A stretch of DNA of 64,000 nt. It comes from Nocardiopsis suaedae (GTDB lineage: Bacteria > Actinomycetota > Actinomycetes > Streptosporangiales > Streptosporangiaceae). Every line of letters begins with the position of its first letter. The first letter of the stretch is position 1. The notes below the pieces were generated by a model. It had not been told where the DNA came from. It did no database searches and saw only the letters and a list, made by a program, of their open reading frames with translations. Position numbers and translations under genes: made by a program. Positions 16,952 through 24,835 of the stretch are shown here, piece after piece. The stretch is from NCBI RefSeq assembly GCF_027706745.1, contig NZ_JAQFWP010000013.1, positions 1 to 64,000 on the forward strand, in the 5' to 3' direction.

Positions 16952-17506
16952 TCAACTCTCGCGGACCGGCAGGTCGTAGACGCGGCGGACGCTGGAGCCG
17001 AGGCGGCCGATGTCCGCCCCGTACACGTGGAGCGACACGGCGGGGCCGCCGCCCGCGTTGGCCACCCGGTGGATGTCGCCGGGAGGGGCGAAGCCGCAGG
17101 TGCTCCCCGCGCGGTTCACGGCGCCGCCGACCGTGACCAGGCGGCGGTCGTCCTCGGGCCCGGCGAGGGCGTAGCGGGTCTCGTCCTCGGCGCCGAGGTG
17201 CACGCCGGTGACGCACCAGGCGACGTGGTCGTGCACGGGGGTGGCCTGGCCGGGCAGCCAGACCAGGGCCACGACGGAGAAGGCGCCGCCGTCCTCCACG
17301 TGCAGGACGTGCTGGGTGTAGGTGTCCGGGTCGGCCGCCATGGCGGAGGCGGGGAGGAGGCCGGGGTCGGTGAGGAACGGGGGCAGGGCGTCGGCGACCA
17401 GTTCGGCGGTTCGGGCGGGGGTCTCCCGCCGGTTCACAGCGGTCCGGACGGCGCCGACGAGCGCGTCGAGGCGGGGCGTGGTCGCGGTTCTGGAAGCGGT
17501 GGACAC
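16952..17506 (-). CDS. Cysteine dioxygenase type I family cupin protein
   Basis: A 184-residue cupin of the CDO type I family. The metal ligands fit TPVHDHVAW (two His) and GDIHRV (third His), the pattern of mononuclear non-haem iron thiol dioxygenases. These add O2 to cysteine or another thiol to give the sulfinate. Length is close to that of bacterial CDOs. It is followed by the divergently placed palindrome at 16874 and preceded by a LysR gene on the same strand 135 bp upstream. The exact thiol substrate (Cys, mercaptopropionate or another) cannot be told. Confidence 0.8.
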   Translation of the reverse strand: MSTASRTATTPRLDALVGAVRTAVNRRETPARTAELVADALPPFLTDPGLLPASAMAADPDTYTQHVLHVEDGGAFSVVALVWLPGQATPVHDHVAWCVTGVHLGAEDETRYALAGPEDDRRLVTVGGAVNRAGSTCGFAPPGDIHRVANAGGGPAVSLHVYGADIGRLGSSVRRVYDLPVRES

Positions 17507-17641
17507 GGCTGCTCCAAGGGGTGGTCGGATGCGCAGGCGTCCACGGCGGCGGCCGTCCCGAGATCGCCGGGAGGCCGCCGTGCCGTGATCGCGATGCCCC
17601 GAGCCTCGTCCCGCGGGGGCCGTGTGTCGACGGCGACTTGT

Positions 17642-18637
17642 TCAGCCGCTCCCAAGGCGGCGCTTATAGGAGGCGTTCGCGGGGAGCGCGGACATCGGTC
17701 CGTCTCCGGTGACCCCGACCGTGCCCGGCCCGATGCGTCGCGCGGTGTCCGCCAGCACCTCCAAGAGGAGGCGGGTCGCCGGGATGCGGGCGTATTCGCG
17801 CAGGGTGTAGGCGGCGACCGTGCGGTGGGCGGGCGGCTCCACCCGGCGGCCGACCACGCCGGGGTGGCGCAGGCAGGACAGCACCAGGCCGGGCATGCAG
17901 GCGATCCCGGCCCCGGCGGCGACCAGGCTCTGCACCGCGAGGTTGTCGTCGGTGGTGAAGGCGATGTCGGGCTCGAAGCCCGCGGCGGCGCAGGCCGTGA
18001 CGAAGTTGCCGCGGCAGCGGGAGCACCCGGCGATCCAGCGCTCGTCCGCCAGGTCGGACAGGTGGACGCCGTGCTTGCGGGTCAGCGGGTGGTCGCGGGG
18101 GAGGACGATGACGACCGGGTCGTCCAGGAGCGGCACCGCGAGGGTGTCCTCTTCGGCGACCTCGTCGGGGAGGGCGACGGTGCCGCCGTAGCCGAAGGCG
18201 ATGGTCACGTCGCACTCCCCGGCCTGGAGGGCGCACAAGGAGCCCGGGGGCTCGGTCTCCACGAGTTCGACGCGGATGCCCGGGTGCTCCTCGGCGAGGC
18301 GGGTGACGGCGGCGGGGACGAGGGTCGCGCCGGCGCTGGGGAAGGTGCAGAGCCGCACGCGGCCCGAGCGCAGGCGGCGGACGGCGGCGATCTGCTCTTC
18401 GGCGGCGGAGAGGTCGCGGAGGATGCCGGAGGCGTGGCGGAAGAGCATGCGCCCGGCGTCGGTGGGGCGCAGGCGGCGGCCGACACGGGTGAAGAGGGGC
18501 GTCCCGGCGGAGCGTTCGAGGGCCCGCATCTGCTGGCTGATGGCGGGCTGGGTGTAGCCCAACTCCCGGGCCGCCGCGGAGAAGGAGCCGTGTTCCACGA
18601 CGGCGTGGAAGGTCCGCAGATGGCGGGTGTCGAACAT
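17642..18637 (-). CDS. LysR-family transcriptional regulator
   Basis: A 331-residue LTTR with the classic N-terminal HTH (FHAVVEHGSFSAAARELGYTQPAISQQM) and a substrate-binding effector domain starting near residue 90 (GRVRLCTFPSAGATLVP). A Cys-rich patch CSRCRG near residue 200 is unusual and could respond to thiol or redox state. It is co-directional with and upstream of the cysteine dioxygenase gene, so regulation of thiol oxidation is a reasonable guess. The 135 bp between them contain a run of unremarkable GC-rich sequence. Confidence 0.88.
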   Translation of the reverse strand: MFDTRHLRTFHAVVEHGSFSAAARELGYTQPAISQQMRALERSAGTPLFTRVGRRLRPTDAGRMLFRHASGILRDLSAAEEQIAAVRRLRSGRVRLCTFPSAGATLVPAAVTRLAEEHPGIRVELVETEPPGSLCALQAGECDVTIAFGYGGTVALPDEVAEEDTLAVPLLDDPVVIVLPRDHPLTRKHGVHLSDLADERWIAGCSRCRGNFVTACAAAGFEPDIAFTTDDNLAVQSLVAAGAGIACMPGLVLSCLRHPGVVGRRVEPPAHRTVAAYTLREYARIPATRLLLEVLADTARRIGPGTVGVTGDGPMSALPANASYKRRLGSG

Positions 18638-18678
18638 GCCGGGAGTATAAGAAGGCGTTCGGGAGGCGCTAAGGGGCC

Positions 18679-18921
18679 TTGGGTCGGCCTTTGGTCCCTG
18701 CGGCTTTGCACCGCTGCCCTCCGGCCACAGAGGCGGGCAGCGGGCGCTGGGTGCTCTCGCTCAGCTACAGCGGTGGAGGCGCGCAGAACTGCGTCGAAGT
18801 CGCCAGCCTCTCCATCGGTGCCGCCGTTCGGGACTCCAAGCACCCCGATGCCGGGCACCTCGCCTTCCCTGCCCCCGAGTGGTCCTCCTTCCTCGCCGGG
18901 GCCGTCGCCGACCGGCTCTGA
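18679..18921 (+). CDS. DUF397 domain protein
   Basis: The C-terminal 58 residues match DUF397: RWVLSLSYSGGGAQNCVEVA, then AVRDSKHPDAGHLAF and the closing EWSSFLAGA. These small proteins usually partner an XRE/HTH_31 regulator, and the pairs are abundant in Streptomyces-like genomes. No partner is adjacent here, so this one is orphan. The start is uncertain: TTG at 18679 has AAGGGG close by but gives an untypical N-terminus, so the gene may be N-terminally worn. A 21-bp perfect hairpin follows. Confidence 0.7.
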   Translation: MGRPLVPAALHRCPPATEAGSGRWVLSLSYSGGGAQNCVEVASLSIGAAVRDSKHPDAGHLAFPAPEWSSFLAGAVADRL

Positions 18922-18930
18922 CCTCCAGAC

Positions 18931-18975
18931 AGCACTCGGCCCCGACCACGCAATGCGTGGTCGGGGCCGAGTGCT
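18931..18975. terminator. Perfect 21-bp stem hairpin, bidirectional terminator
   Basis: AGCACTCGGCCCCGACCACGC and its exact reverse complement are separated by only AAT. It sits between the convergent DUF397 and VKOR genes. No T-run is needed for such stems to terminate in actinomycetes. Confidence 0.8.
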
Positions 18976-18985
18976 TGGGCCACCC

Positions 18986-19657
18986 CTAGATCTGACCCGT
19001 CCAGAAGGACCAGAAGGCCTGGGCGATCGCGGCGATGATCAGGAGGAACCACACCGTCACCACGACCGTGTGGTTGCGGATCAGCACCCCGGCCGCCGAG
19101 CGGGCGCCCGCTGGGAGCGGGATCCTTCCCGTCCGCACGTTGTCCAGGGTCACGTAGGTGAAGATCGGGATCATCACCGCCCACACCACCATGCAGTACG
19201 GGCACAGCGCGCTGATCTTATACAGGCTCTGGAAGATCAGGAAGTGCACGAACCCGATCCCGAAGACCACGCCGCCCTGCAGCCCCCACCAGAACCACGG
19301 CCGGAACGACGCCCCCGCCAGCATCGCCATCCCGATCGCCGTCACGATCGCGAAGCACGCGATGCCCAGCAACGGGTTCGGGAACCCGAACGCCTCCGCC
19401 GTCGGCGTGTCCATCACCGTGCCGCAGCTGATCACCGGGTTCACGCTGCACGTCGGCACGTAGTCCGGGTTCGCCAGCGAGTTGACCTTCTCGATCGCCA
19501 GCGCGAACGCCGCCAGCAGGCCGATCCCGCCGCCGACCGCCAGGATCCACGGCAGCGCCCGGCCCATGATCGGGACCTCGGCGCCCGGAGGCTCAGAGGC
19601 GGCCGACGGGGACGGGGGCGGGGCCGCCGACCCTGCGGCGGCCTTCTGTGCGCTCAC
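18986..19657 (-). CDS. Vitamin K epoxide reductase (VKOR) family protein
   Basis: A 223-residue membrane protein with about five helices. The first extracytoplasmic loop carries Cys pairs in CSVNPVISC, and the membrane-embedded CPYC motif is in SALCPYCMVVW. In actinobacteria VKOR reoxidises DsbA using quinone, replacing DsbB. Its GTG start at 19657 overlaps the stop of the DsbA-like gene (GTGA), so the two are translationally coupled and surely work together. The N-terminal 30 residues are Ala/Pro-rich and cytoplasmic. Confidence 0.9.
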   Translation of the reverse strand: MSAQKAAAGSAAPPPSPSAASEPPGAEVPIMGRALPWILAVGGGIGLLAAFALAIEKVNSLANPDYVPTCSVNPVISCGTVMDTPTAEAFGFPNPLLGIACFAIVTAIGMAMLAGASFRPWFWWGLQGGVVFGIGFVHFLIFQSLYKISALCPYCMVVWAVMIPIFTYVTLDNVRTGRIPLPAGARSAAGVLIRNHTVVVTVWFLLIIAAIAQAFWSFWTGQI

Positions 19658-20334
19658 TGCTCGCCGCCCTCCTCCTGCGCGGCCTCGAGCTCCTCGTCGA
19701 TGATGTCGCTGAGCTGCTTCTCCGACGGCATCGACGACATCAGCCGCCCGTTCACGAAGATCGTCGGGGTGCCCTGCACGCCCGCCTCCTGGCCGTCCGG
19801 GAGGTCGGCGTTGACCCGCTCCAGGATCGCCGGGTCCTGCATGTCCTCGACGAACTGGTCCCGGTCCAGGCCGATCTCCTCGGCGTAGTCCACGAACACC
19901 TCCGGAGTGGGCTCGGCGGCCCCGCTCCACTCGTCCTGGGTCTCGAAGAGCTTCTGGTACATCTCCTCGAACGAGTCCTGCCGGGCGGCGGCCTCGGCCG
20001 CGGCGGCGGACGCCTCGGCGTTCACGTGGCCCGGCAGCGGGAAGTACCGCACCACGAAGTTGATGTCGCCCTCGTACTTCTCCCGGATGTCCTCCATGAC
20101 CGGGTACTGCTGCGCGCACGCCGGGCATTCGAAGTCGAGGAACTCCACCACGGTGACCTCGGCGCCCTCCGGCTGGTCGAGGTAGTGGCTGTCGTCGTTG
20201 ACGAGCGTCTCGGCCGAGACCCGCTCGGCCTCGGCCGGGCCTCCGCCGTTCACCGAGCGCACGATGGCGAAGATGCCGAACGCGAGCGCCAGGACGAGCA
20301 GGAGGCCGAAGGTGATGCTGAGATTTCTGGACAT
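19654..20334 (-). CDS. DsbA-like thiol-disulfide oxidoreductase, membrane anchored
   Basis: A 226-residue protein with a single N-terminal helix (LLLVLALAFGIFAIV) and an extracytoplasmic thioredoxin fold with a DsbA-type helical insert. The redox motif is FECPACAQQYP and the cis-proline loop is GTPTIFVNG. It introduces disulfides into secreted proteins and is re-oxidised by the adjacent VKOR. I chose the ATG at 20334 with GTGAGGAC just upstream; longer in-frame starts have no membrane logic. Confidence 0.9.
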   Translation of the reverse strand: MSRNLSITFGLLLVLALAFGIFAIVRSVNGGGPAEAERVSAETLVNDDSHYLDQPEGAEVTVVEFLDFECPACAQQYPVMEDIREKYEGDINFVVRYFPLPGHVNAEASAAAAEAAARQDSFEEMYQKLFETQDEWSGAAEPTPEVFVDYAEEIGLDRDQFVEDMQDPAILERVNADLPDGQEAGVQGTPTIFVNGRLMSSMPSEKQLSDIIDEELEAAQEEGGEQ

Positions 20335-20442
20335 GTCCTCACCAGGATCGTTTCGGGCGCCGCCCCTGGTGGGGCGCACGCCGGGAAAGGTCGGGGGGTC
20401 CGGTGAAGGCGCGCCGCCGGGGGTGGGACGGCGCGCGGGCAT

Positions 20443-21039
20443 CTAAACGCGCTGGATGCACAGGGTGGTGAGCAGCCGGATGCCGCTCGGGCGCCAGACC
20501 GCCGGGACCGCGGCGAGCCGAACGGGCCCACGCCACAGCGGGGGCAGGCGCAGGGCGACCGCCAGGGCGACGCTGAGCAGCAGCATCACCAGCAGGGCCG
20601 TCGAGGCGGTCCGGTGGTCGGCCGGCGATTTCACTCCGCCGTCGTCGGTGTCCGTGCCGAAGAAGGCGGAGGTGTTGATGATGGGGGCGTCGCACTCATA
20701 GTCGTGCGCGCTGTCGGGGGCCAGGGCGGAGGCACCGCCGACCCCGCCGTCCCCGTCGGCGAGGGCCGGGAGGACGCCCGCCTTCACCAGCTCCTCCGGG
20801 GGCACCTCGACGGCCTCCCCGGCCGGGGCGGGCGCATCCGGCTCCCCACCCGGCTCCGCGGCGGCCTCGGCGACGACCGCCTTTCCGGCGACGGCGGCGG
20901 TACGCACCTCGTGGACCTCGGCGGCGGACGCGGCCGCGGCCATACAGACGATGCACACGTAGTGCAGTGCGAGGACGACGGCGAGGGCGAGCACCCACCC
21001 GGGGCGCGCCCTCCATCCTCGCTTCAGCACCGTGTACAC
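20443..21039 (-). CDS. Two-helix membrane protein with C-terminal Cys, unknown function
   Basis: About 198 residues. One hydrophobic helix near the N-terminus (GWVLALAVVLALHYVCIVCM) and one near residue 150 (ALLVMLLLSVALAVAL) flank an acidic, Ala/Glu-rich extracytoplasmic segment. The protein ends LLTTLCIQRV, a tail seen in several small actinobacterial membrane proteins of the DUF6153 kind. The GTG start at 21039 is a guess, as no clear ribosome site is present. It precedes the DsbA gene by 108 bp on the same strand; the gap holds GC-rich stems, so co-transcription is unsure. Confidence 0.55.
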   Translation of the reverse strand: MYTVLKRGWRARPGWVLALAVVLALHYVCIVCMAAAASAAEVHEVRTAAVAGKAVVAEAAAEPGGEPDAPAPAGEAVEVPPEELVKAGVLPALADGDGGVGGASALAPDSAHDYECDAPIINTSAFFGTDTDDGGVKSPADHRTASTALLVMLLLSVALAVALRLPPLWRGPVRLAAVPAVWRPSGIRLLTTLCIQRV

Positions 21040-21184
21040 GGCGCAAAGGGTACCCCGGGCGTCACCGCCTGTCCCTCCCCTCTCCGCTCTTCGCGCACCT
21101 CTGGGCCCCCGGCGCACCGGCCTCCTCTGTCCCCCTGGGCACCCGTGGCCATGGTGTGCGGCCACTCACAGCCCCCGGCGCACC

Positions 21185-21228
21185 GCTTGCCAAGGAATAA
21201 ATGTGTATGCATACTCTTTCTAGCAAGC
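21185..21228 (+). promoter_or_regulatory. Nested dyads upstream of wrbA
   Basis: An AT-rich stretch contains the perfect palindrome GTATGCATAC (21205-21214) enclosed by GCTTGC (21185-21190) / GCAAGC (21223-21228). The wrbA ATG is 40 bp further on. Redox or quinone responsive repressors commonly bind such sites in front of WrbA-type genes; the cognate factor is not apparent here. Confidence 0.45.
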
Positions 21229-21268
21229 AGTCATCCGGCAAGCGACCCGAACCCGTGGGGGCACGACC

Positions 21269-21883
21269 ATGAGCGACGTGAAGCTGAGCGTCATCTACTA
21301 CTCCTCGACCGGCACCATCTCCGCGCTGGCCAAGGAGATCGCCGAGGCGGCGGAGAAGGCCGGCGCCGAGGTGCGGCTGCGCAAGGCCGCCGAGCTGGCG
21401 CCGCAGGCCGCCATCGACAGCAACGAGGCGTGGGCGGCCAACGTCGAGGCGACCAAGGACGTCGCCGAGGCGACCGCCGACGACGTCGTCTGGGCCGACG
21501 CCGTGATCTTCGGCTCGCCGACCCGCTACGGCAACATCGCCTCGCAGCTCAAGCAGTTCATCGACACGCTGGGCCCGCAGTGGGCGCAGGGGCAGCTCGC
21601 GGACAAGGTCTACAGCGGCTTCGCCTCGTCGGCCACGCAGCACGGCGGGCAGGAGAGCACCCTGCTGGCGCTGTCGAACACCTTCTACCACTTCGGCGGG
21701 ATCATCGTGCCGCCCGGCTACACCGACGGCTCCAAGTTCGTCGACGGCAACCCCTACGGCACCTCCCACGTGGACGCCCAGGGCAACAACCCGGTCGACG
21801 ACACCTCCCGCAAGGCCGCCCAGGTGCAGGCCGAGCGCGTCGTCCGCGTGGCCCGCGCCCTCAAGCCCGGCGCGAGCCTCTGA
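21269..21883 (+). CDS. wrbA: NAD(P)H:quinone oxidoreductase, WrbA type
   Basis: A 204-residue flavodoxin-like enzyme. The FMN phosphate loop is YYSSTGTI, and the family motif GSPTRYGNIASQLKQFIDT is present, as is the ASSATQHGGQESTLL region. WrbA tetramers reduce quinones by two electrons with NAD(P)H, limiting redox cycling in the cytoplasm. A single gene with its own promoter; its 3' side runs into the palindromic element at 22003. The length and motifs are complete, so function is confident. Confidence 0.92.
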   Translation: MSDVKLSVIYYSSTGTISALAKEIAEAAEKAGAEVRLRKAAELAPQAAIDSNEAWAANVEATKDVAEATADDVVWADAVIFGSPTRYGNIASQLKQFIDTLGPQWAQGQLADKVYSGFASSATQHGGQESTLLALSNTFYHFGGIIVPPGYTDGSKFVDGNPYGTSHVDAQGNNPVDDTSRKAAQVQAERVVRVARALKPGASL

Positions 21884-22002
21884 CCCGAGGCCCACACACC
21901 GCCCGTGCCCCGGTAAACCGGGGCCGCCGGCTCACCGGGTGGATCGGGATCGGACACAAGGGGGCGCCTCCGGGCGCCCCCTCTCGCATGCCCCTCCCCC
22001 CC

Positions 22003-22072
22003 CCGCGTTGATCTCGGGAATTCCGACGCTAAAACCGCTGTTGTAGGGGCGTTTTTCCCGAGATCAACGCGG
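22003..22072. repeat. Long palindromic element, copy 2
   Basis: Perfect 18-bp inverted arms CCGCGTTGATCTCGGGAA (22003-22020) and TTCCCGAGATCAACGCGG (22055-22072). Read in reverse, the roughly 62-bp interior and arms match the element at 16874-16937 at most positions. It lies between convergent wrbA and the LacI gene, and the LacI stop codon (22064-22066) is inside the right arm. Confidence 0.85.
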
Positions 22073-23077
22073 AGGGGGCGCCGCCCGGGTCGAGGCGCGT
22101 ACCACCAGCTCCGGGGCGATGGCCACGCGGCGGTGCGGTTCTTCGCCTCCTCCCAGCCGGGCGGCCAATGTGCGCACCGCCTCGGCCGCCAGTTGTTCCA
22201 ACGGCTGGCGCACCGTGGTCAGCGGGGGCTCGGCCAGTTCCGCGAACGGGATGTCGTCGAACCCGGTCACCATCACCCGGCGGGGCACGTCCACCCCGTT
22301 GCGGGCCAGCTCCCGCAGCACCCCCAGGGCTATCGTGTCGTTACCGCAGACGATCCCCTCGGGCATCTCGCGGCGGTTCTCCAGCAGGCGCCGCGCCGCG
22401 CGGTGCCCCCATTCCAGGCTGAAGTCGCCCAGCAGCACCCGCTCGGTGGCGCCCGGGCACAGCGGCGCCGCGCCCCGGTAGCCGTCGAGCCGCGCCTGCG
22501 CCGAGGAGTCGGTCGGCTCGGACCCGACGTAGGCCAGCGTGCGCGCCCCGGCGCCGACGAGGTGCTCGACGGCCGCCAGGATGCCCGCCTCGCTGTCCAC
22601 GCCGACCCAGCTCCCGCCGCCCCCGTCCAGGCACAGGTCGAGCTGGACCGTGGGCACCCGCTGCCCCGCCGCCTCGATGGCGGCGCGGCTGCGCTCGCTG
22701 TGGCAGGGCACCGCGATCAGCGCGTCCACCCGCCGGTCCAGCAGCGACCTGAGCTGCCCCGCCTCCACCTCCGGGTCGTACTGCGAGGTGGACAGCAGCA
22801 GCCCCTGCCCGCCGCGCGCGGCCTCGCGCTCCACGGCCTCGACGAGGGTGGCGAAGAACGGGTTGGAGATGCGCGGCACGACGATGCCGACGCTGTTGGT
22901 CGTGCGGCTGCGCAGCGCCGCGGCCACCGCGTTGGGCTCGTAGTCCAGCTCCTTGGCGGCGCGCAGCACGCGCTCCCTGTTGGCCGGGCGAACGCCGCGG
23001 CCGCCGGACAGCGCCCGCGAGGCGGTGGCGACGGACACCCCGGCCCGCTCGGCGACCTCCTTGATGGTGACGGACAT
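22064..23077 (-). CDS. LacI-family repressor, probable nucleoside-salvage regulator
   Basis: A 337-residue LacI/GalR protein. The HTH and hinge (VTIKEVAERAGVSVATASRA, then YEPNAVAAALRS) and the periplasmic-binding-like effector domain (VGIVVPRISNPFFA; VTGFDDIPFAELAEPPLTTV) are complete. It is divergent from a nucleoside transporter and adenosine deaminase, with two LacI-type operator palindromes between, so it most likely represses nucleoside uptake and is relieved by a nucleoside or derivative. ATG 23077 is chosen after GAGGAGTG; a GTG directly before it is possible. The last codons and stop are formed by the palindromic repeat. Confidence 0.88.
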   Translation of the reverse strand: MSVTIKEVAERAGVSVATASRALSGGRGVRPANRERVLRAAKELDYEPNAVAAALRSRTTNSVGIVVPRISNPFFATLVEAVEREAARGGQGLLLSTSQYDPEVEAGQLRSLLDRRVDALIAVPCHSERSRAAIEAAGQRVPTVQLDLCLDGGGGSWVGVDSEAGILAAVEHLVGAGARTLAYVGSEPTDSSAQARLDGYRGAAPLCPGATERVLLGDFSLEWGHRAARRLLENRREMPEGIVCGNDTIALGVLRELARNGVDVPRRVMVTGFDDIPFAELAEPPLTTVRQPLEQLAAEAVRTLAARLGGGEEPHRRVAIAPELVVRASTRAAPPPR

Positions 23078-23114
23078 CACTTCACTCCTCGGAACCGGGC
23101 GGGGACGGGGTGTC

Positions 23115-23130
23115 GAGAAATCGTTTTCTC
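23115..23130. promoter_or_regulatory. LacI-family operator 1
   Basis: GAGAAATCGTTTTCTC, a palindrome centred on CG as typical for LacI/GalR operators, lies 38 bp before the regulator start. It probably mediates autoregulation. Confidence 0.65.
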
Positions 23131-23262
23131 ATGAGCCGAAGGCCCTGCCAGGACACGCCTCCCGGCCTGCGATCAAGGACTCACCAGCTCATTTACGATG
23201 TTCTGTGACAACTCTGAAGGGTTGACAAAAGATGTAACACACTTGCAGTGTGCGACATCACG

Positions 23263-23274
23263 GTAATCGTTTAC
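23263..23274. promoter_or_regulatory. LacI-family operator 2 near the transporter promoter
   Basis: GTAATCGTTTAC again has a central CG and lies 86-97 bp before the transporter start, downstream of a TTGACA -35 element at 23222-23227. It fits repression of the transporter and deaminase operon. Confidence 0.55.
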
Positions 23275-23359
23275 ATCCCCGGCGGGCTCCCCCGCCGCGA
23301 CGGCCCGGCGGACCCCCGCGGCCCGGCCCGGTCGCAGATCCACCAAGAAGGGAGGGGGC

Positions 23360-24739
23360 ATGGACGTGCTCAACGTGCTGTGGGGCATCGGCGGGATGCT
23401 GGTGATCCTGGCGATCGCGTTCGCCTTCTCGACCGACCGCCGCGCGATCCGCCCGCGAACCGTGCTCGGCGCGCTCGCGGTCCAGGTCGTCTTCGGCGTG
23501 CTCGTGCTCTACACGCCCTGGGGCAAGTCGGCGCTGCAGGCCATCGCGCTCGGCTTCCAGTCCCTCATCGACGCCTCCGGCGAGGGCATCGACTTCCTGT
23601 TCGGGGCGATCCTGCCGGAGGAGGGCACGGTCTTCGCCTTCCAGGTGCTGCCGGTCGTCATCTTCGTGTCCTCCCTGACCGCGGTGCTCTACTACCTGAA
23701 CATCCTGCAGTGGGTCGTGCGCATCATCGGCGGCGGGCTGCAGAAGGTGCTCGGCACCGGCAAGGCCGAGTCGATGAACGCCACCGCCAACATCTTCCTC
23801 GGCCTGACCGAGGCCCCCCTGGTGATCCGGCCCTACCTGAACAGGCTCACCCGCTCGGAGCTGTTCGCCGTCATGGTGGGCGGCCTGGCCACGGTCGCCG
23901 GGAGCGTGCTCGTCGGCTACTACCTGCTCGGCGCGAGCATGGAGTACCTGATCGCCGCCGCCTTCATGGCCGCCCCGGCGGGCCTGATGATGGCCAAGAT
24001 CATCATCCCCGAGACCGAGAAGGAGGTCTCCGACCTCGCGGTCGAGGGCAAGGAGCCCGTCCCCGCGGTCCCCGGTGACGGCGCCGCCGCAGGCGGCGAG
24101 GGCACCCCCTCCGCCGACGGGGCCGTCGCCGAGAGCCACGCCCACGGCACCGGCACCTCCAGCGGCGCGGGCGACTCCCAGCCCGGCGCCACCGGCGCCC
24201 TGGACAGCGAAGAGGACTCCAAGCCGCACAACGTCATCGACGCCGCGGCCCGCGGCGCCACCGAGGGCCTGAAGCTGGCGCTGAACATCGGCGCCATGCT
24301 GCTCGCCTTCATCTCCCTGGTGGCCCTGCTCAACATGGGCCTGGGCGCCATCGGCGGCCTGTTCGGCATGGACGACCTGAGCTTCCAGAAGATCCTCGGC
24401 TGGATCTTCTCCCCGCTGATGTTCGTCATCGGCGTCCCGTGGAGCGAGGCCGTCACCGCCGGCGGATTCCTCGGCCAGAAGCTCATCCTCAACGAGTTCG
24501 TGGCCTTCCTGGACTTCACGCCGCAGATGGACGCGCTGTCCGACAAGACGGTCGCCATCGTCACCTTCACCATCACCGGCTTCGCCAACGTCGGCTCGCT
24601 GGCCGTGCTGCTGGGCGGCCTGGGCAACCTGGCCCCCAACCAGCGCAAGCGCATCGCCAAGCTGGGCGTGCGCGCGATCCTCGCGGGCACGCTGGCCAAC
24701 CTGATGAGCGCCGCCATCGCGGGCATCCTCATCGGCTAG
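23360..24739 (+). CDS. nupC: NupC-family concentrative nucleoside transporter
   Basis: A 459-residue CNT-family symporter. Typical segments are the N-terminal helices, the NATANIFLGLTEAPLVIRPYL substrate/cation region, the MVGGLATVAGSVLVGYY helix and the C-terminal TGFANVGSLAVLLGGLG. It imports nucleosides with Na+ or H+. A Gly/Ser/Ala/Glu-rich insert of about 60 residues (about 225-290) interrupts the usual cytoplasmic loop and is longer than in NupC. GGGAGGGGG precedes the ATG. The adenosine deaminase gene follows 96 bp later. Confidence 0.9.
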   Translation: MDVLNVLWGIGGMLVILAIAFAFSTDRRAIRPRTVLGALAVQVVFGVLVLYTPWGKSALQAIALGFQSLIDASGEGIDFLFGAILPEEGTVFAFQVLPVVIFVSSLTAVLYYLNILQWVVRIIGGGLQKVLGTGKAESMNATANIFLGLTEAPLVIRPYLNRLTRSELFAVMVGGLATVAGSVLVGYYLLGASMEYLIAAAFMAAPAGLMMAKIIIPETEKEVSDLAVEGKEPVPAVPGDGAAAGGEGTPSADGAVAESHAHGTGTSSGAGDSQPGATGALDSEEDSKPHNVIDAAARGATEGLKLALNIGAMLLAFISLVALLNMGLGAIGGLFGMDDLSFQKILGWIFSPLMFVIGVPWSEAVTAGGFLGQKLILNEFVAFLDFTPQMDALSDKTVAIVTFTITGFANVGSLAVLLGGLGNLAPNQRKRIAKLGVRAILAGTLANLMSAAIAGILIG

Positions 24740-24835
24740 CCGCCGGACCGTGCGGCCCGTCCCCCGCCGGGACGGGCCGCACACGTATACGACAGACCCG
24801 AACCACGCAACGTCCCCGACCCCGGAGGAGACCCG

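Noticed and set aside
16943-19888. A 981-codon plus-strand open frame across cysteine dioxygenase, LysR and VKOR genes
   Set aside because: Composition is Gly/Arg/Asp/Val-rich without fold signals; the minus-strand genes are well supported.
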